A program made the position numbers and the translations under genes. The notes beneath the pieces are model-generated. The model was not told where the DNA came from. It made no database searches and saw only the letters and a program-made list of their open reading frames with translations. Shown here piece by piece: positions 18,868-27,993 of a stretch of DNA of 64,000 bases (the stretch's first letter is position 1; each line of letters opens with the position of its first letter). Source of the stretch: Endomicrobium sp. (GTDB lineage: Bacteria; Elusimicrobiota; Endomicrobiia; Endomicrobiales; Endomicrobiaceae); assembly GCA_031290575.1 (NCBI GenBank), contig JAITNH010000006.1:62001-126000 (forward strand), written 5' to 3'.

Positions 18868-19837
18868 ACAAATTTTAGAAGAAGCAAAAAAGAAATGTTA
18901 CGGGGTAGGTGCGTATAACGTCAATAATATGGAGCAGATTCAAGCAATAATGGCCGCTGCAAAAGAGACACAGTCTCCTGTAATAATTCAAGCAAGTAGG
19001 GGAGCACTTAAGTATTCTAACTTTACATATCTTGGATATTTGATGAAGGCTGCTATTGTTGAAAATCCAGATATACCCGTAGCAATGCATTTGGATCATG
19101 GCAATTCATTGGAGTCGATTGTAAAGGCAATAGATCTTGGTTTTTCATCGGTTATGATAGATGGTTCTCTTATGGAAGATGGCAAAACGGCTTCGACTTA
19201 TGATTATAACGTAAATGTTACGTGTTCAGTTGTAAAATATGCACATGCAAGAGGTGTTTCGGTTGAAGCTGAAATAGGGACACTTGGTGGTTTAGAAGAT
19301 GGAGTTGGATCTGGTGAAATACATTTGACGGACCCAAAGGAAGCAAAAAAGTTTGTAGATGAAACAGGTGTTGACTCTTTGGCTATTGCTATTGGAACTT
19401 CACATGGAGCATATAAATTTAAAGGTCTTGCAAATCTTGCTTTTGATGTTTTAAAAGAAATTAGATCTTTAATAGACATTCCAATTGTATTGCATGGTGC
19501 TTCGTCTGTTCCTAAAGAACTAATCGATGATGTGAATAATTACGGAGGTAAAATGCCCGGTGCAACGGGTGTACCTCTTAAGAATTTGCAAGAGGCAATT
19601 AAACTTGGAGTGTCAAAAATCAATGTTGATACTGATGGAAGACTTGCAATCACGGCAGCGATAAGAAAAGTTTTTGTGGAAACACCTGAAAAATTTGACC
19701 CTAGAGATTATTTGGGACCTGCAAGAACTGCACTTACAAATCTTATTATTTCAAAGATGCAAGTTTTTGGAACTGCAGGACATGCAAGAGACTATACTCC
19801 TAGAAATCTTGAAGACATGAAAAAATTATATGTATAG
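18848..19837 (+). CDS. fba: Class II fructose-1,6-bisphosphate aldolase
   Basis: Zinc aldolase of glycolysis/gluconeogenesis: fructose 1,6-bisphosphate to DHAP and G3[13 protein letters not shown] at the N-terminus, HLDHGNS (zinc and catalytic Asp), [36 protein letters not shown] and [11 protein letters not shown] are the usual barrel motifs. The 329 aa fit. The AGGAGG site and the ATG lie inside the accA 3' end, so expression is coupled to accA. gpmA and eno elsewhere in the window belong to the same pathway. Confidence 0.95.
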   Translation: MALTTSKQILEEAKKKCYGVGAYNVNNMEQIQAIMAAAKETQSPVIIQASRGALKYSNFTYLGYLMKAAIVENPDIPVAMHLDHGNSLESIVKAIDLGFSSVMIDGSLMEDGKTASTYDYNVNVTCSVVKYAHARGVSVEAEIGTLGGLEDGVGSGEIHLTDPKEAKKFVDETGVDSLAIAIGTSHGAYKFKGLANLAFDVLKEIRSLIDIPIVLHGASSVPKELIDDVNNYGGKMPGATGVPLKNLQEAIKLGVSKINVDTDGRLAITAAIRKVFVETPEKFDPRDYLGPARTALTNLIISKMQVFGTAGHARDYTPRNLEDMKKLYV

Positions 19838-19884
19838 GGATAATTTATGTTATGATTTTGGGAATTAAACAAGGAGGATTCCGA

Positions 19885-20172
19885 ATGCCGCTTTATGATA
19901 TAAAGAAAGTTCAAATTTCATCAATTTTAAAAATTTTGCCTCTTATTTTTTTGATCATTGGGGGTGTGGTTGGTTTGTTTGTATTTTTCCTTTTCCCAAC
20001 AGATTTAGTTATTAGTCTTAATTTTGTTGCAAGAATGTTGTCGTGGGTTGTTTTTATGGTTCTTTATACTGCTGTAATGGTAATTGGAAGCATTATAACA
20101 GCGTGTGCTTATAATTTTATTACATCGAAAATGAATAATAGTATTGTAGTTTCTCTTGAACCCAGAGAGTAG
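19885..20172 (+). CDS. Small membrane protein with two spans, DUF3566-like
   Basis: 95 aa: a short N-terminal stretch PLYDIKKVQISSILK, then two hydrophobic spans (about residues 16-38 and 50-78), and a short polar tail. AAGGAGG lies eight bases before ATG 19885; a longer frame from 19852 would lack a ribosome-binding site. The YDIKKVQ start followed by two spans resembles DUF3566 membrane proteins; this is memory of the pattern only. It follows fba by 47 bases, in the same direction. Function unknown. Confidence 0.75.
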   Translation: MPLYDIKKVQISSILKILPLIFLIIGGVVGLFVFFLFPTDLVISLNFVARMLSWVVFMVLYTAVMVIGSIITACAYNFITSKMNNSIVVSLEPRE

Positions 20173-20400
20173 TTTTATATAAAGTTTCTTATTAGGTATA
20201 TAAATGTTTTTGTAGTGTTTAATTTTTTGAGCGAGCTTTCCGTGCGTTTGTAAGATACAAAAATATGTTTGAGTACGTTTTAGATTTTCGAATTTTTTAT
20301 GATTGAATTGTGGTACAAACCCTGATAAAAAATAACATTTGTTTTTAAAGCTAAAATTATGGATTATAAAAAAATCGTGAAAGAAAAAGCAGGAAGCAAA
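20173..20400. other. Interval upstream of aspS
   Basis: About 230 bp with no recognisable gene or RNA before the aspS promoter candidate. Confidence 0.4.
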
Positions 20401-20430
20401 TTGATAGACTTTTATTATGTATCTTATAAT
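20401..20430 (+). promoter_or_regulatory. Promoter candidate for aspS
   Basis: TTGATA (20401-20406), 18 bases, TATAAT (20425-20430). The message would start about 35 bases before the GGAGAGGG ribosome-binding site and ATG of aspS. Confidence 0.55.
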
Positions 20431-20471
20431 TTCGTACAAAGGCTTTGTTTTGTATAAGTGGAGAGGGTTCT

Positions 20472-22229
20472 ATGAAAAGAACTAGTTATTGTGGTACTGT
20501 AAGGGAAAACAATATAGGTAGAGAAATTGTAGTTTGTGGATGGGTTCACTCGCGTAGAGATCATGGAGGTGTAATTTTTATTGATTTAAGGGATAGAGAG
20601 GGTCTTTTGCAGGTTGTTTTTCAACCTGAGAAAAAAATATTTAAAATAGCAGAAAACTTAAAAAATGAATATGTGATTTCTGTTCAAGGGTTAGTTAGAA
20701 ATAGACCTGAAGGAACATTAAATCCAAATATGTCTACTGGTATGCTTGAACTTGTGGCATCAGAGCTTGAGGTTCTTAACTCATCTTCGGAGCTTCCTTT
20801 TGAAATTTCAAATTATGCTAAAACTTCTGAAGAATTGAGATTAAAGTATAGATATTTAGATTTACGCCGTCCTAATTTTCAGAAAAATTTTATAATGCGA
20901 CATAAAATTTCAAATGAAGTAAGAAACTTTTTAAATGAAGAAAATTTTTTGGAAATAGAAACACCTTTTTTAACAAAGTCTACCCCTGAAGGAGCTAGAG
21001 ATTTTTTGGTTCCTTCAAGACTTCATAATGGGAATTTTTTTGCATTGCCACAATCTCCTCAGATTTTTAAACAGATTTTAATGATTTCAGGTTTTGATAA
21101 ATATTATCAGCTTGCAAGATGTTTTAGAGATGAAGATTTGCGGGCAGATAGACAGCTTGAGTTTACACAAATTGATCTTGAAATGTCGTTTGTGGAAGAG
21201 CAAGATATAATGGAGCTTGTTGAACGAATGCTTTCAAGAGTTTTTAAAATTGCATTAAATCTTGATATAAAATTTCCTTTTGAAAAAATATCCTATGAAG
21301 ATGCAATGTTGCGATATGGTTCTGATAAACCTGACACAAGATTTAGAATGGAAATAAAAGATTTTTCAGAAGAATTTAAAAATAGCAAGTGTAAGTTTGA
21401 TGTGTTTTCATCTGTTATATCAAAAAGTGGAATAGTAAGAGGTTTGTGTATTCCAAAAGGTGCATATTTCTCTAGATCTGAAATAGATACTTTTACTAAA
21501 TTTGTTTACGAATATGGTGCTAAAGGTTTAGCCTGGATGAAAATTACAAATTTAGGAGCAGAATCAAATATAGTAAAATATTTTAAAGAAGAAGAAATAA
21601 AGGTCATTGTATCTAAATTTAAAGCTAAGCCTAATGATTTGATTATTTTTCTTGCAGATGAAGAAAAGATAGTTTCCCAAGGTTTGGGTGCATTAAGACT
21701 TAAAATTGGCAAAGAGTTGGGATTTATGAGTAAAAATAAATTTAATTTTTTATGGGTTGTTGATTTTCCTCTTATGAAATGGGATAAGGATGAACAACGA
21801 TGGCGATCATTGCATCACCCTTTCACATCACCAAAGGATACAAATTTGTTAACTAAAGAAGATGTATGTTTTGCGAAAGCGAAAGCTTATGATCTTGTTC
21901 TAAATGGTATAGAGCTTGGAGGTGGGTCAATAAGAGTGCACAATAGTGATATTCAAAAAAAAATTTTTGATGTGTTAAATATTTCAGAGCATCAAGCAAA
22001 AGAAAAGTTTGGATTTTTGCTTGATGCTCTGAAATATGGTGCCCCACCACATGGGGGTATAGCCTTAGGTTTTGATAGAATGTGTGCGTTGATCACGGGA
22101 GAAGAGTCAATAAGAGAAGTAATAGCTTTCCCTAAGACGCAAAAAGCCGTTGATCTTCTTTCAGGTGCTCCTAGTACTGTAACTGAAAATCAATTAAAGG
22201 AAGTTGGTGTGTGTCTTACTAAAAAGTAA
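20472..22229 (+). CDS. aspS: Aspartyl-tRNA synthetase, bacterial type
   Basis: Charges tRNA-Asp (possibly also tRNA-Asn if non-discriminating). An N-terminal OB anticodon domain (VCGWVHSRRDHGGVIFIDLRD in two stretches), class II motif 1 at RHKISNEVRNFL, motif 2 in QLARCFRDEDLRADRQLEFTQ (split), the bacterial GAD insertion about residues 290-420, and motif 3 near GIALGFDRMCALI. GGAGAGGG precedes ATG 20472; the frame is open to 20445 without support. The length of 585 aa is normal. The region 21979-22037 contains a perfect inverted repeat in the coding DNA. Confidence 0.94.
   Translation: MKRTSYCGTVRENNIGREIVVCGWVHSRRDHGGVIFIDLRDREGLLQVVFQPEKKIFKIAENLKNEYVISVQGLVRNRPEGTLNPNMSTGMLELVASELEVLNSSSELPFEISNYAKTSEELRLKYRYLDLRRPNFQKNFIMRHKISNEVRNFLNEENFLEIETPFLTKSTPEGARDFLVPSRLHNGNFFALPQSPQIFKQILMISGFDKYYQLARCFRDEDLRADRQLEFTQIDLEMSFVEEQDIMELVERMLSRVFKIALNLDIKFPFEKISYEDAMLRYGSDKPDTRFRMEIKDFSEEFKNSKCKFDVFSSVISKSGIVRGLCIPKGAYFSRSEIDTFTKFVYEYGAKGLAWMKITNLGAESNIVKYFKEEEIKVIVSKFKAKPNDLIIFLADEEKIVSQGLGALRLKIGKELGFMSKNKFNFLWVVDFPLMKWDKDEQRWRSLHHPFTSPKDTNLLTKEDVCFAKAKAYDLVLNGIELGGGSIRVHNSDIQKKIFDVLNISEHQAKEKFGFLLDALKYGAPPHGGIALGFDRMCALITGEESIREVIAFPKTQKAVDLLSGAPSTVTENQLKEVGVCLTKK
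21979..22037. repeat. Perfect 23-bp inverted repeat inside aspS
   Basis: Arms 21979-22001 and 22015-22037 are exact reverse complements (23 of 23) with a 13-base loop (22002-22014). In frame they encode ISEHQAK on the left and LLDALKY on the right; because of the symmetry the antisense strand encodes the same ISEHQAK and LLDALKY peptides. The right half is the conserved family sequence FGFLLDALKYG, the left half is a variable linker. Confidence 0.95.
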
Positions 22230-22529
22230 TTGTTTTATGATTTATCAAAAGCTTTTAACAGTAAGTAAATAATAAATAGAGGTTTTATATGTAGCTTTGT
22301 GTGCTGGGTGGTGTGTAGCTAAAACATTATAAATGAAAATTTCCTTCTTGTAAAATTGGATCTTATTGTCATGATGTAACAAGCTTAAAAATTCTACTTT
22401 GTAAAAAAATCAAATAAATGATGTAATCTTCATGATGCTTTGAGTCCTAAAATGATTGAATTGATTTTAGCATTTCATGTTAAAAATAGGGTTGTTTTTT
22501 TTGCTATAAAAAATAATATCAATTTAAAA
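22230..22529. other. Interval after aspS, no intact gene
   Basis: About 300 bp of AT-rich sequence. It lies where the rest of the minus-strand btuF remnant would continue, but I could not recognise further BtuF residues. Confidence 0.35.
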
Positions 22530-22630
22530 ATTGCTAGCACCCAGTTCATAAATACTTTCTGTAATAGACGGAGCTAAAGAAATAATACGTTCGTACTGTC
22601 AAATGCAGAGCTCAGCAGAACAATAATCCC
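22530..22630 (-). pseudogene. Remnant of a BtuF-type cobalamin/siderophore periplasmic binding protein
   Basis: On the minus strand, 22592 to 22530 reads ERIISLAPSITESIYELGAS plus one Asn, which is the first strand of BtuF/FecB-like binding proteins (usual form RIVSLAPSVTEILFALG). Just upstream, in another frame (22630-22595), lies GIIVLLSSAFDS, like the end of a signal peptide. Stops and the frame change break both sides, and no further domain is seen, so the gene is dead. It suggests a lost B12 or iron-complex uptake system. Confidence 0.7.
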
Positions 22631-22838
22631 ATTATTGATATCATCAACAGCATCGTGGCGATTTTTATGTATAGCTTTTTATCATAGAGCCATATAGAGA
22701 CTATTTTTTGATATCACTATCACTATAGGAAAATTCAAGGGGAGGGGGATATGTTTCTTTGGTAATAAACCCTAGATTATATATAGAGAAATTTATAATT
22801 ACAAGAATAAAAAATAATGTTAGAAAATAATAAATTTA

Positions 22839-23324
22839 TTGATGATAAATATTGGTATAACTTCAACTATTATGGGTATTATCATGCAAGAATCGACTTT
22901 AAATAAAAATAATAACTTTATAAGTTTTTTTAAATTTCCAAAAAAGTATGTACCATTGCTTAGAAAAGCAGCTATTTCAACATTGAAATCTGAAAAAGTA
23001 AAAAAATATCAGATAAATTTTATAATGATAAGCAATGAAGAAATAAAAAAACTTAATGTAAAGTATAGAAAAGTGAGACGTATAACCGATGTTATATCCT
23101 TTTTAGTAGTTCGGGAATCTTTTATGGGGGATATTTATATTTCTAGAAAGCGTACTCGAAATCAGGCAAAAAGGTATAGAAATACTTGGCAACATGAGCT
23201 TGCATACCTAGTCATTCATGGAATATTACATCTTTGTGGATATGCTGATTATGATCTTGAAAATAAAACCAAAATGTTTACTAAACAAGATAATATATTT
23301 AAATGTTTGTTTTTTCATGACTAA
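22839..23324 (+). CDS. ybeY: Endoribonuclease YbeY (rRNA maturation factor)
   Basis: Zinc RNase acting in 16S rRNA 3'-end maturation and ribosome quality control. LNVKYRKVRRITDVISF (usual N..YR..d..TDVLSF), GDIYIS and the metal motif HGILHLCGYAD identify it. The usual motif is HGxLHLxGYDH; here the third ligand His is Asp and the Asp before it is Ala. The length of 161 aa is normal. Start uncertain: ATG 22839 has no good ribosome-binding site; ATG 22884 (MQEST) is an alternative. Flanked by decayed DNA on both sides. Confidence 0.85.
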   Translation: MMINIGITSTIMGIIMQESTLNKNNNFISFFKFPKKYVPLLRKAAISTLKSEKVKKYQINFIMISNEEIKKLNVKYRKVRRITDVISFLVVRESFMGDIYISRKRTRNQAKRYRNTWQHELAYLVIHGILHLCGYADYDLENKTKMFTKQDNIFKCLFFHD

Positions 23325-23890
23325 TATTTAGTTTCTTATAAATTATTTACTTTGCATGTAAGAGATAATAATTTCATGTGTTTGTACTCAAAAAGAATGC
23401 TTTGAGTATGGTTTTGATTCGTGTGCTAAAATACAAAATTATAAATGTTTACATGTCATTCAAAGCAATACTTAAATAAAAAATTGATTTCAAAAATAGT
23501 TTATACATTTTATGGTGACTGAAATAAGTAATAAATTTTTTCTATTAATCTGAAATACAGGCAAATATTATTTGATATTCTCAGAATGCTGGAGTTGAGG
23601 TTGTTTTGCGTTTTTCAAAGTTTTATATGTTCTTTCTTTAATTTGATTTAGAAAGTAAAAACAATTTTGATGATTAAACATACAAATTAAGAAAACTTTA
23701 AGAAAACTTTAAGTTATATTGGATCTTATCTTATACATCGTCTGTGTTAATCATTTTTTAACAAATATCAATAACTTGTAATTTATAAACACCATGTTTT
23801 TATCAAAAGTTTATGTGTATATTTGACCGAGTAAATGAAAGTTACTATACTTTTGTTGTTTTGATGCTATAAGTAAGATTAAAATATGAT
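23325..23890. other. Interval upstream of amtB with an 11-bp tandem repeat
   Basis: No gene seen. TAAGAAAACTT is repeated in tandem at 23688-23698 and 23699-23709, followed by TAAG (2.4 copies, period 11). The one-helical-turn period would place two identical sites on the same DNA face, as for a regulator dimer; it may also be chance. Confidence 0.4.
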
Positions 23891-23919
23891 TTTACGTGTT
23901 TTTTATTGGAAAATATGAT
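23891..23919 (+). promoter_or_regulatory. Promoter candidate for amtB-glnB
   Basis: TTTACG (23891-23896), 17 bases, TATGAT (23914-23919), about 70 bases before the amtB start. No sigma-54 type GG-N10-GC element is visible. Confidence 0.35.
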
Positions 23920-23991
23920 AAAATACTTGAAATGAGATGGTAAAAATAGTGTTTTTGTATATTTTTAAATATTTTCACTGGAGGTTGTATA

Positions 23992-25221
23992 ATGCTTAAT
24001 GCGGGCGATACGTCTTTTATTATTATCTGTGCGGGGCTTGTTTTTTTTATGACACCTGGCCTTGCACTTTTTTATGGAGGCCTGGGGCGTAGAAAAAATA
24101 TGGTGAATAATATGATGAATTCTACTTTTATAATGGGACTAGGTGTGGTTTTATATATGTTAATAGGCTATTCGTTATCGTTTGGAATACATGGTGGCAG
24201 TATTGTTGGGTCTTTTCATAATTTTGCTTTTAATGGCATAACAAAAGAATCTCTTACTAATTCAATACCTACATTTGCCTTTATAGCATTCCAAATGGCA
24301 TTTGCCGTTATAACGCCAGCAATTATAACAGGTTCTGTAGCAGGCAGGATGAGATTCAAAGCATTGTTTTTATTTATAGGTTTATGGTCAATATTTGTTT
24401 ATTATCCTTTGGCTCATATGGTGTGGGGTGGTGGGTTAATAGGTGGTAGTATTGGAGCTTTAGATTTTGCCGGCGGAGATGTTGTTCATATAAGTTCAGG
24501 TACAACTGGTTTAATTCTTGCAATTTTGGTTGGAAAAAGAGTTGATTATATGCATGTTTCATACAGAATACATAATGTTCCATTTGTTTTCTTAGGCATG
24601 GCACTTTTGTTGTTTGGCTGGTTTGGCTTTAATTCTGGAAGCGCTCTTGCTGCAAATGGTCTTGCTGCTCATGCATTGATTACAACTGTCATATCTGCTG
24701 CGGCAGGTATGTTAACGTGGATATTTTTAGATATGATGAAACAGGGTAAAGCTACATTAATCGGCGCCTGCACAGGTGTTATAGCGGGTTTAGTTGGTAT
24801 TACTCCTGCCGCTGGGTTTGTTGATATGTGGGCAGCTTTAGTTATTGGTATAACTGTAAGTCCCGTATGCTATGGTGGTATAACACTTATTAAAAAAGTA
24901 TTCAAAATTGATGATGCTTTAGATGCTTTTGGGTGTCATGGTATAGGCGGTGTATGGGGCGGTTTATTGACAGGGGTTTTTGTAAATCCTGCAATTAATG
25001 GCGGAAATCCAGGCCTTATTTATGGAAAAACTGCTCAACTTGTTTCTCAAATAGAAGGAATACTTATAACTTTTATAATAGTTACTATAGGTACTTTATT
25101 TTGTGCTGGAATTGTAAATATGTTTACTGCTCTTCGTGTAGAAAAAAAAGAAGAACTTGTAGGTATGGATATATCGGAGCATGGTGAAAATGCTTATCCG
25201 TCATTTACTGGATTGGATTAA
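23992..25221 (+). CDS. amtB: Ammonium transporter
   Basis: Trimeric inner-membrane channel for ammonium. Eleven hydrophobic spans are expected over 409 aa. FMTPGLALFYGGLGRRKN near the N-terminus, QMAFAVITPAIITGSVAGRM, DVVHISSG (first pore His) and DALDAFGCHGIGGVWGG (second pore His) are conserved. It lacks a cleaved signal sequence; TGGAGG lies a few bases before the ATG. The PII gene follows 75 bp downstream, the usual amtB-glnK pairing in which PII plugs the channel. Confidence 0.96.
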   Translation: MLNAGDTSFIIICAGLVFFMTPGLALFYGGLGRRKNMVNNMMNSTFIMGLGVVLYMLIGYSLSFGIHGGSIVGSFHNFAFNGITKESLTNSIPTFAFIAFQMAFAVITPAIITGSVAGRMRFKALFLFIGLWSIFVYYPLAHMVWGGGLIGGSIGALDFAGGDVVHISSGTTGLILAILVGKRVDYMHVSYRIHNVPFVFLGMALLLFGWFGFNSGSALAANGLAAHALITTVISAAAGMLTWIFLDMMKQGKATLIGACTGVIAGLVGITPAAGFVDMWAALVIGITVSPVCYGGITLIKKVFKIDDALDAFGCHGIGGVWGGLLTGVFVNPAINGGNPGLIYGKTAQLVSQIEGILITFIIVTIGTLFCAGIVNMFTALRVEKKEELVGMDISEHGENAYPSFTGLD

Positions 25222-25296
25222 AATTATAGATTTCGCAAGTTTTTTTTGAAAAAATTTGATTATTTTATGTAGGTATATATAAAAGGAGCGAATCGT

Positions 25297-25641
25297 ATGA
25301 TAAAGATAGAAGCGATTGTACGTGAAGAAAAATTGGAAGATATAAAAGAAGCTCTTAGTAAAATTGAAGTTAATGGAGTTACTGTTTCACAGGTAATGGG
25401 TTGTGGTAAGCAGAAAGGTTATAAAGAACTTGTCCGCGGGACAGAAATAAGCATAACTATGCTTCCAAAAATAAAATTTGAAATTATAGTTTCATCTGAA
25501 GAATGGGAAGAAAAAACAATAAAAGAAATTCAAAAAGCTGCTTATACTGGAAGTCCTGGGGATGGAAAGATATTTAGTTATGATTTACGTAGTGTTATGC
25601 GAGTACGTACGAAGGAAATTGGAACAGAAGCAATAAATTAG
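25297..25641 (+). CDS. glnB: Nitrogen regulatory protein PII (GlnK-like)
   Basis: Trimeric sensor of ATP/ADP and 2-oxoglutarate; paired with amtB it probably blocks the transporter when nitrogen is ample. 114 aa. The T-loop reads RGTEISITMLPKIK: Arg47, Glu50, Lys58 and Lys60 are in place, but residue 51 is Ile instead of the uridylylated Tyr. GDGKIF and RVRTKE form the nucleotide site. AAGGAGCG precedes the ATG. Regulation must therefore work by ligand binding alone, or through another residue. Confidence 0.93.
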   Translation: MIKIEAIVREEKLEDIKEALSKIEVNGVTVSQVMGCGKQKGYKELVRGTEISITMLPKIKFEIIVSSEEWEEKTIKEIQKAAYTGSPGDGKIFSYDLRSVMRVRTKEIGTEAIN

Positions 25642-25731
25642 AACATTTTTATATTTTTATCTTCTTTCAGTGGTTCTTAGTTTTTTTGATATGCGTCTGC
25701 TTGTTGTATTTTTATTTAATGCAAAATTGTT

Positions 25732-26841
25732 TTAGATTAATGTGCTTTTGTATGGTTTTGTTTTTTTTATTATTCCACCACCTAGAACGATATTGTTTTT
25801 GTAGAATACTACGCTTTGTCCTGCGGTGATGGACATTTGTGGTTCGTAAAATTCAACTCTTACATGATTTTTTTTTTGAGGAATGATAATTGCTTTCGCA
25901 GGTTTGTGTTGTTGTCGAATTTTTGCAGTTGCTTCGATATAACCTTCAGGAATTGGAATTGATTCCCATAAAACCCTTTCGGCAATAAGTGATGAAGAAT
26001 ATAAATCTTTTTTTGTGCCTACTATAACAACATTTTGTTTAGCTAGAATATTTACAACATATAATGGTTCTTGCATTCCGCCAGAAATACCCAGTCCTTT
26101 GCGTTTTCCAATTGTGTAATTCCAAATTCCTTCATGTTTGCCAAGAATTTTTCCGTTTTTGTTGATAATATATCCAGGGTTTACAGGAAATTGTAGTATA
26201 TCGCTATAATTCCCACAATAGAAATCTTGGCTGTCATGTTTTTTTGCGACTGGTAATTTTATTTTTTCAGCAATATTTCTTACTTGATTTTTTGTATATT
26301 TTCCTAGAGGGAAAATGGCTTCTGAAAGAATTTTTTGTGTAAGTCTATATAGAAAATAAGTTTGATCTTTCTTTTGATCTATAGCTTTGCATAGTTGATA
26401 CATATTCAAAGAATTGTTAAATTTTATATTTGCATAATGCCCTGTAGCAAATTTATCAAAAGAAATTCCGTTTCTTTTTATTGCTAAAGGGAGAACTCCA
26501 AACTTAATGTAAGCATTACATAATATGCAAGGATTTGGGGTTCTACCTTCTTTATATTCGTTTCTAAAATTTTCAAGCACAATTTTTTTATATTCTTCAT
26601 GGCAATCTAATATATGTAATGGTATTTTAAGAAAATTTGCTATTTTATACGTGGTTTTAATATTTTCATCTTCACTTCCAAGACAAGCATCGTTAACACT
26701 TTTAGTTGTGGATATGGAAAAAGAGTCATCCCATATAGACATCATAATGCCAATTATTTCATGTCCTTGTTTTTTTAATAAATAAGCTGTAACTGCTGAA
26801 TCAACTCCGCCACTCAAAGCAACTAATATTTTCATTTTCAT
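25732..26841 (-). CDS. mnmA: tRNA-specific 2-thiouridylase MnmA
   Basis: Makes 2-thiouridine at wobble U34 of tRNA-Lys/Glu/Gln. The N-terminal PP-loop VALSGGVDSAV is at residues 6-16; TPNPCILCN carries the first catalytic Cys near 109, ATGHYA follows, and HDSQDFYCG near 207 has the second Cys. A C-terminal beta-barrel domain (QKKNHVRVEFYEPQ) ends the 369-aa protein. AAAGGA precedes the start; ATG 26835 is an alternative six bases inside. Converges with glnB. Confidence 0.93.
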   Translation of the reverse strand: MKMKILVALSGGVDSAVTAYLLKKQGHEIIGIMMSIWDDSFSISTTKSVNDACLGSEDENIKTTYKIANFLKIPLHILDCHEEYKKIVLENFRNEYKEGRTPNPCILCNAYIKFGVLPLAIKRNGISFDKFATGHYANIKFNNSLNMYQLCKAIDQKKDQTYFLYRLTQKILSEAIFPLGKYTKNQVRNIAEKIKLPVAKKHDSQDFYCGNYSDILQFPVNPGYIINKNGKILGKHEGIWNYTIGKRKGLGISGGMQEPLYVVNILAKQNVVIVGTKKDLYSSSLIAERVLWESIPIPEGYIEATAKIRQQHKPAKAIIIPQKKNHVRVEFYEPQMSITAGQSVVFYKNNIVLGGGIIKKTKPYKSTLI

Positions 26842-26985
26842 ATAATCCTTTTTATATTATTTGTTTCTACGTTTATAGTTTTATATAACAATTCAATCTA
26901 AAATTTGATTTATCATTTCTCATTCTTACGATGTTTCATGTATTGTGTTCTATTTCATTGTTAGATTTGCTTTTGCATTGTGAAT

Positions 26986-27987
26986 TTATATATATCTACC
27001 TATTGATTTAATTTTATTTTCTATACAAAATTTACAATGCGCCGGAGAATCGCTAAGACAAATTTTGTTGGGATATACTTCATAATACTTTCTATAAGAG
27101 GTTCCAGTAGCATTTGGCATAACCACATTTGCGCCACTTTGCAAAGCAATCAAACGACCTTGTGGATTTAATGTTTCCATTGCTGTTGTTGCAGGAATAT
27201 TAATCCAGGGTAAGATTAAACGTAAAACTGCTATGATTTTAAGTGATAGTTCAAAAAAATTACCTTCTATATTTTTAATGGGAGTATTAGGATGATAAAT
27301 AAAAGGCCCTATTCCTGCCATATCTATTGGAATCGATTTAAGGTAAATAATATCCTTTGCAATACTTTCTAATGTTTGTCCTGGTAATCCTACTATTATT
27401 CCAGAACCCACTTCATACCCCAGTAATTTTATATTTTTAATGCATTGCATCCTATTTTTTAAATTCATTCCTGGATTGAGCTTGTTGTAAAGAGCTTCGT
27501 TTGTAGTTTCAATTTTTAATAAATACCTGTCTGCTCCAATGGCACGATATGTTCTATATTCTTCAAAAGTTTTTTCACCGATGTTTAGTGTGAGGGTGAG
27601 ATTTAAGTTTTTAATACCTCTAATAATCCTTGTCATTTTATCAATAGTGTAATAAAAATCTTCGCCCGACTGTAAAATAATTGTTTTATAACCGTAATTT
27701 TTTGCTTTCTTGGCAAACCATATTATATCTTGTGGCTTCATACGGTATCTTGTTATTTTACAATTATCTTTTCTCAAACCGCAATATAAACAATTTTGCT
27801 TGCAATAGTTTGAAAATTCTATAAGGGCACGCAAATGTACTTTATCTCCAACATATTTCTTACGTATCTTATTAGCCTCAATAAAAAGTTTTCTTGCATT
27901 TTTTATTTTAAGAAGGCATAAAATTTCTCTTTCATTTAATATATGTAAGTTGATGGCTTTTTGCAATATTTCAATATAACCACACAT
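26986..27987 (-). CDS. hydE: [FeFe]-hydrogenase maturation radical SAM protein HydE
   Basis: Radical SAM enzyme needed to build the H-cluster. HLRALIEFSNYCKQNCLYCG carries the CxxxCxxC motif at about residues 62-70; SGEDFYY, LKIETTN, GIIVGLPGQT and IPATTAMETLNPQGR fit HydE rather than biotin synthase or HydG. Extra cysteines near the C-terminus (HCKFC) may bind a second cluster. Length 333 aa. It implies an [FeFe]-hydrogenase elsewhere, consistent with ferredoxin-driven H2 production. mnmA lies 144 bp downstream on the same strand. Confidence 0.9.
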   Translation of the reverse strand: MCGYIEILQKAINLHILNEREILCLLKIKNARKLFIEANKIRKKYVGDKVHLRALIEFSNYCKQNCLYCGLRKDNCKITRYRMKPQDIIWFAKKAKNYGYKTIILQSGEDFYYTIDKMTRIIRGIKNLNLTLTLNIGEKTFEEYRTYRAIGADRYLLKIETTNEALYNKLNPGMNLKNRMQCIKNIKLLGYEVGSGIIVGLPGQTLESIAKDIIYLKSIPIDMAGIGPFIYHPNTPIKNIEGNFFELSLKIIAVLRLILPWINIPATTAMETLNPQGRLIALQSGANVVMPNATGTSYRKYYEVYPNKICLSDSPAHCKFCIENKIKSIGRYI

Positions 27988-27993
27988 ACTTTC

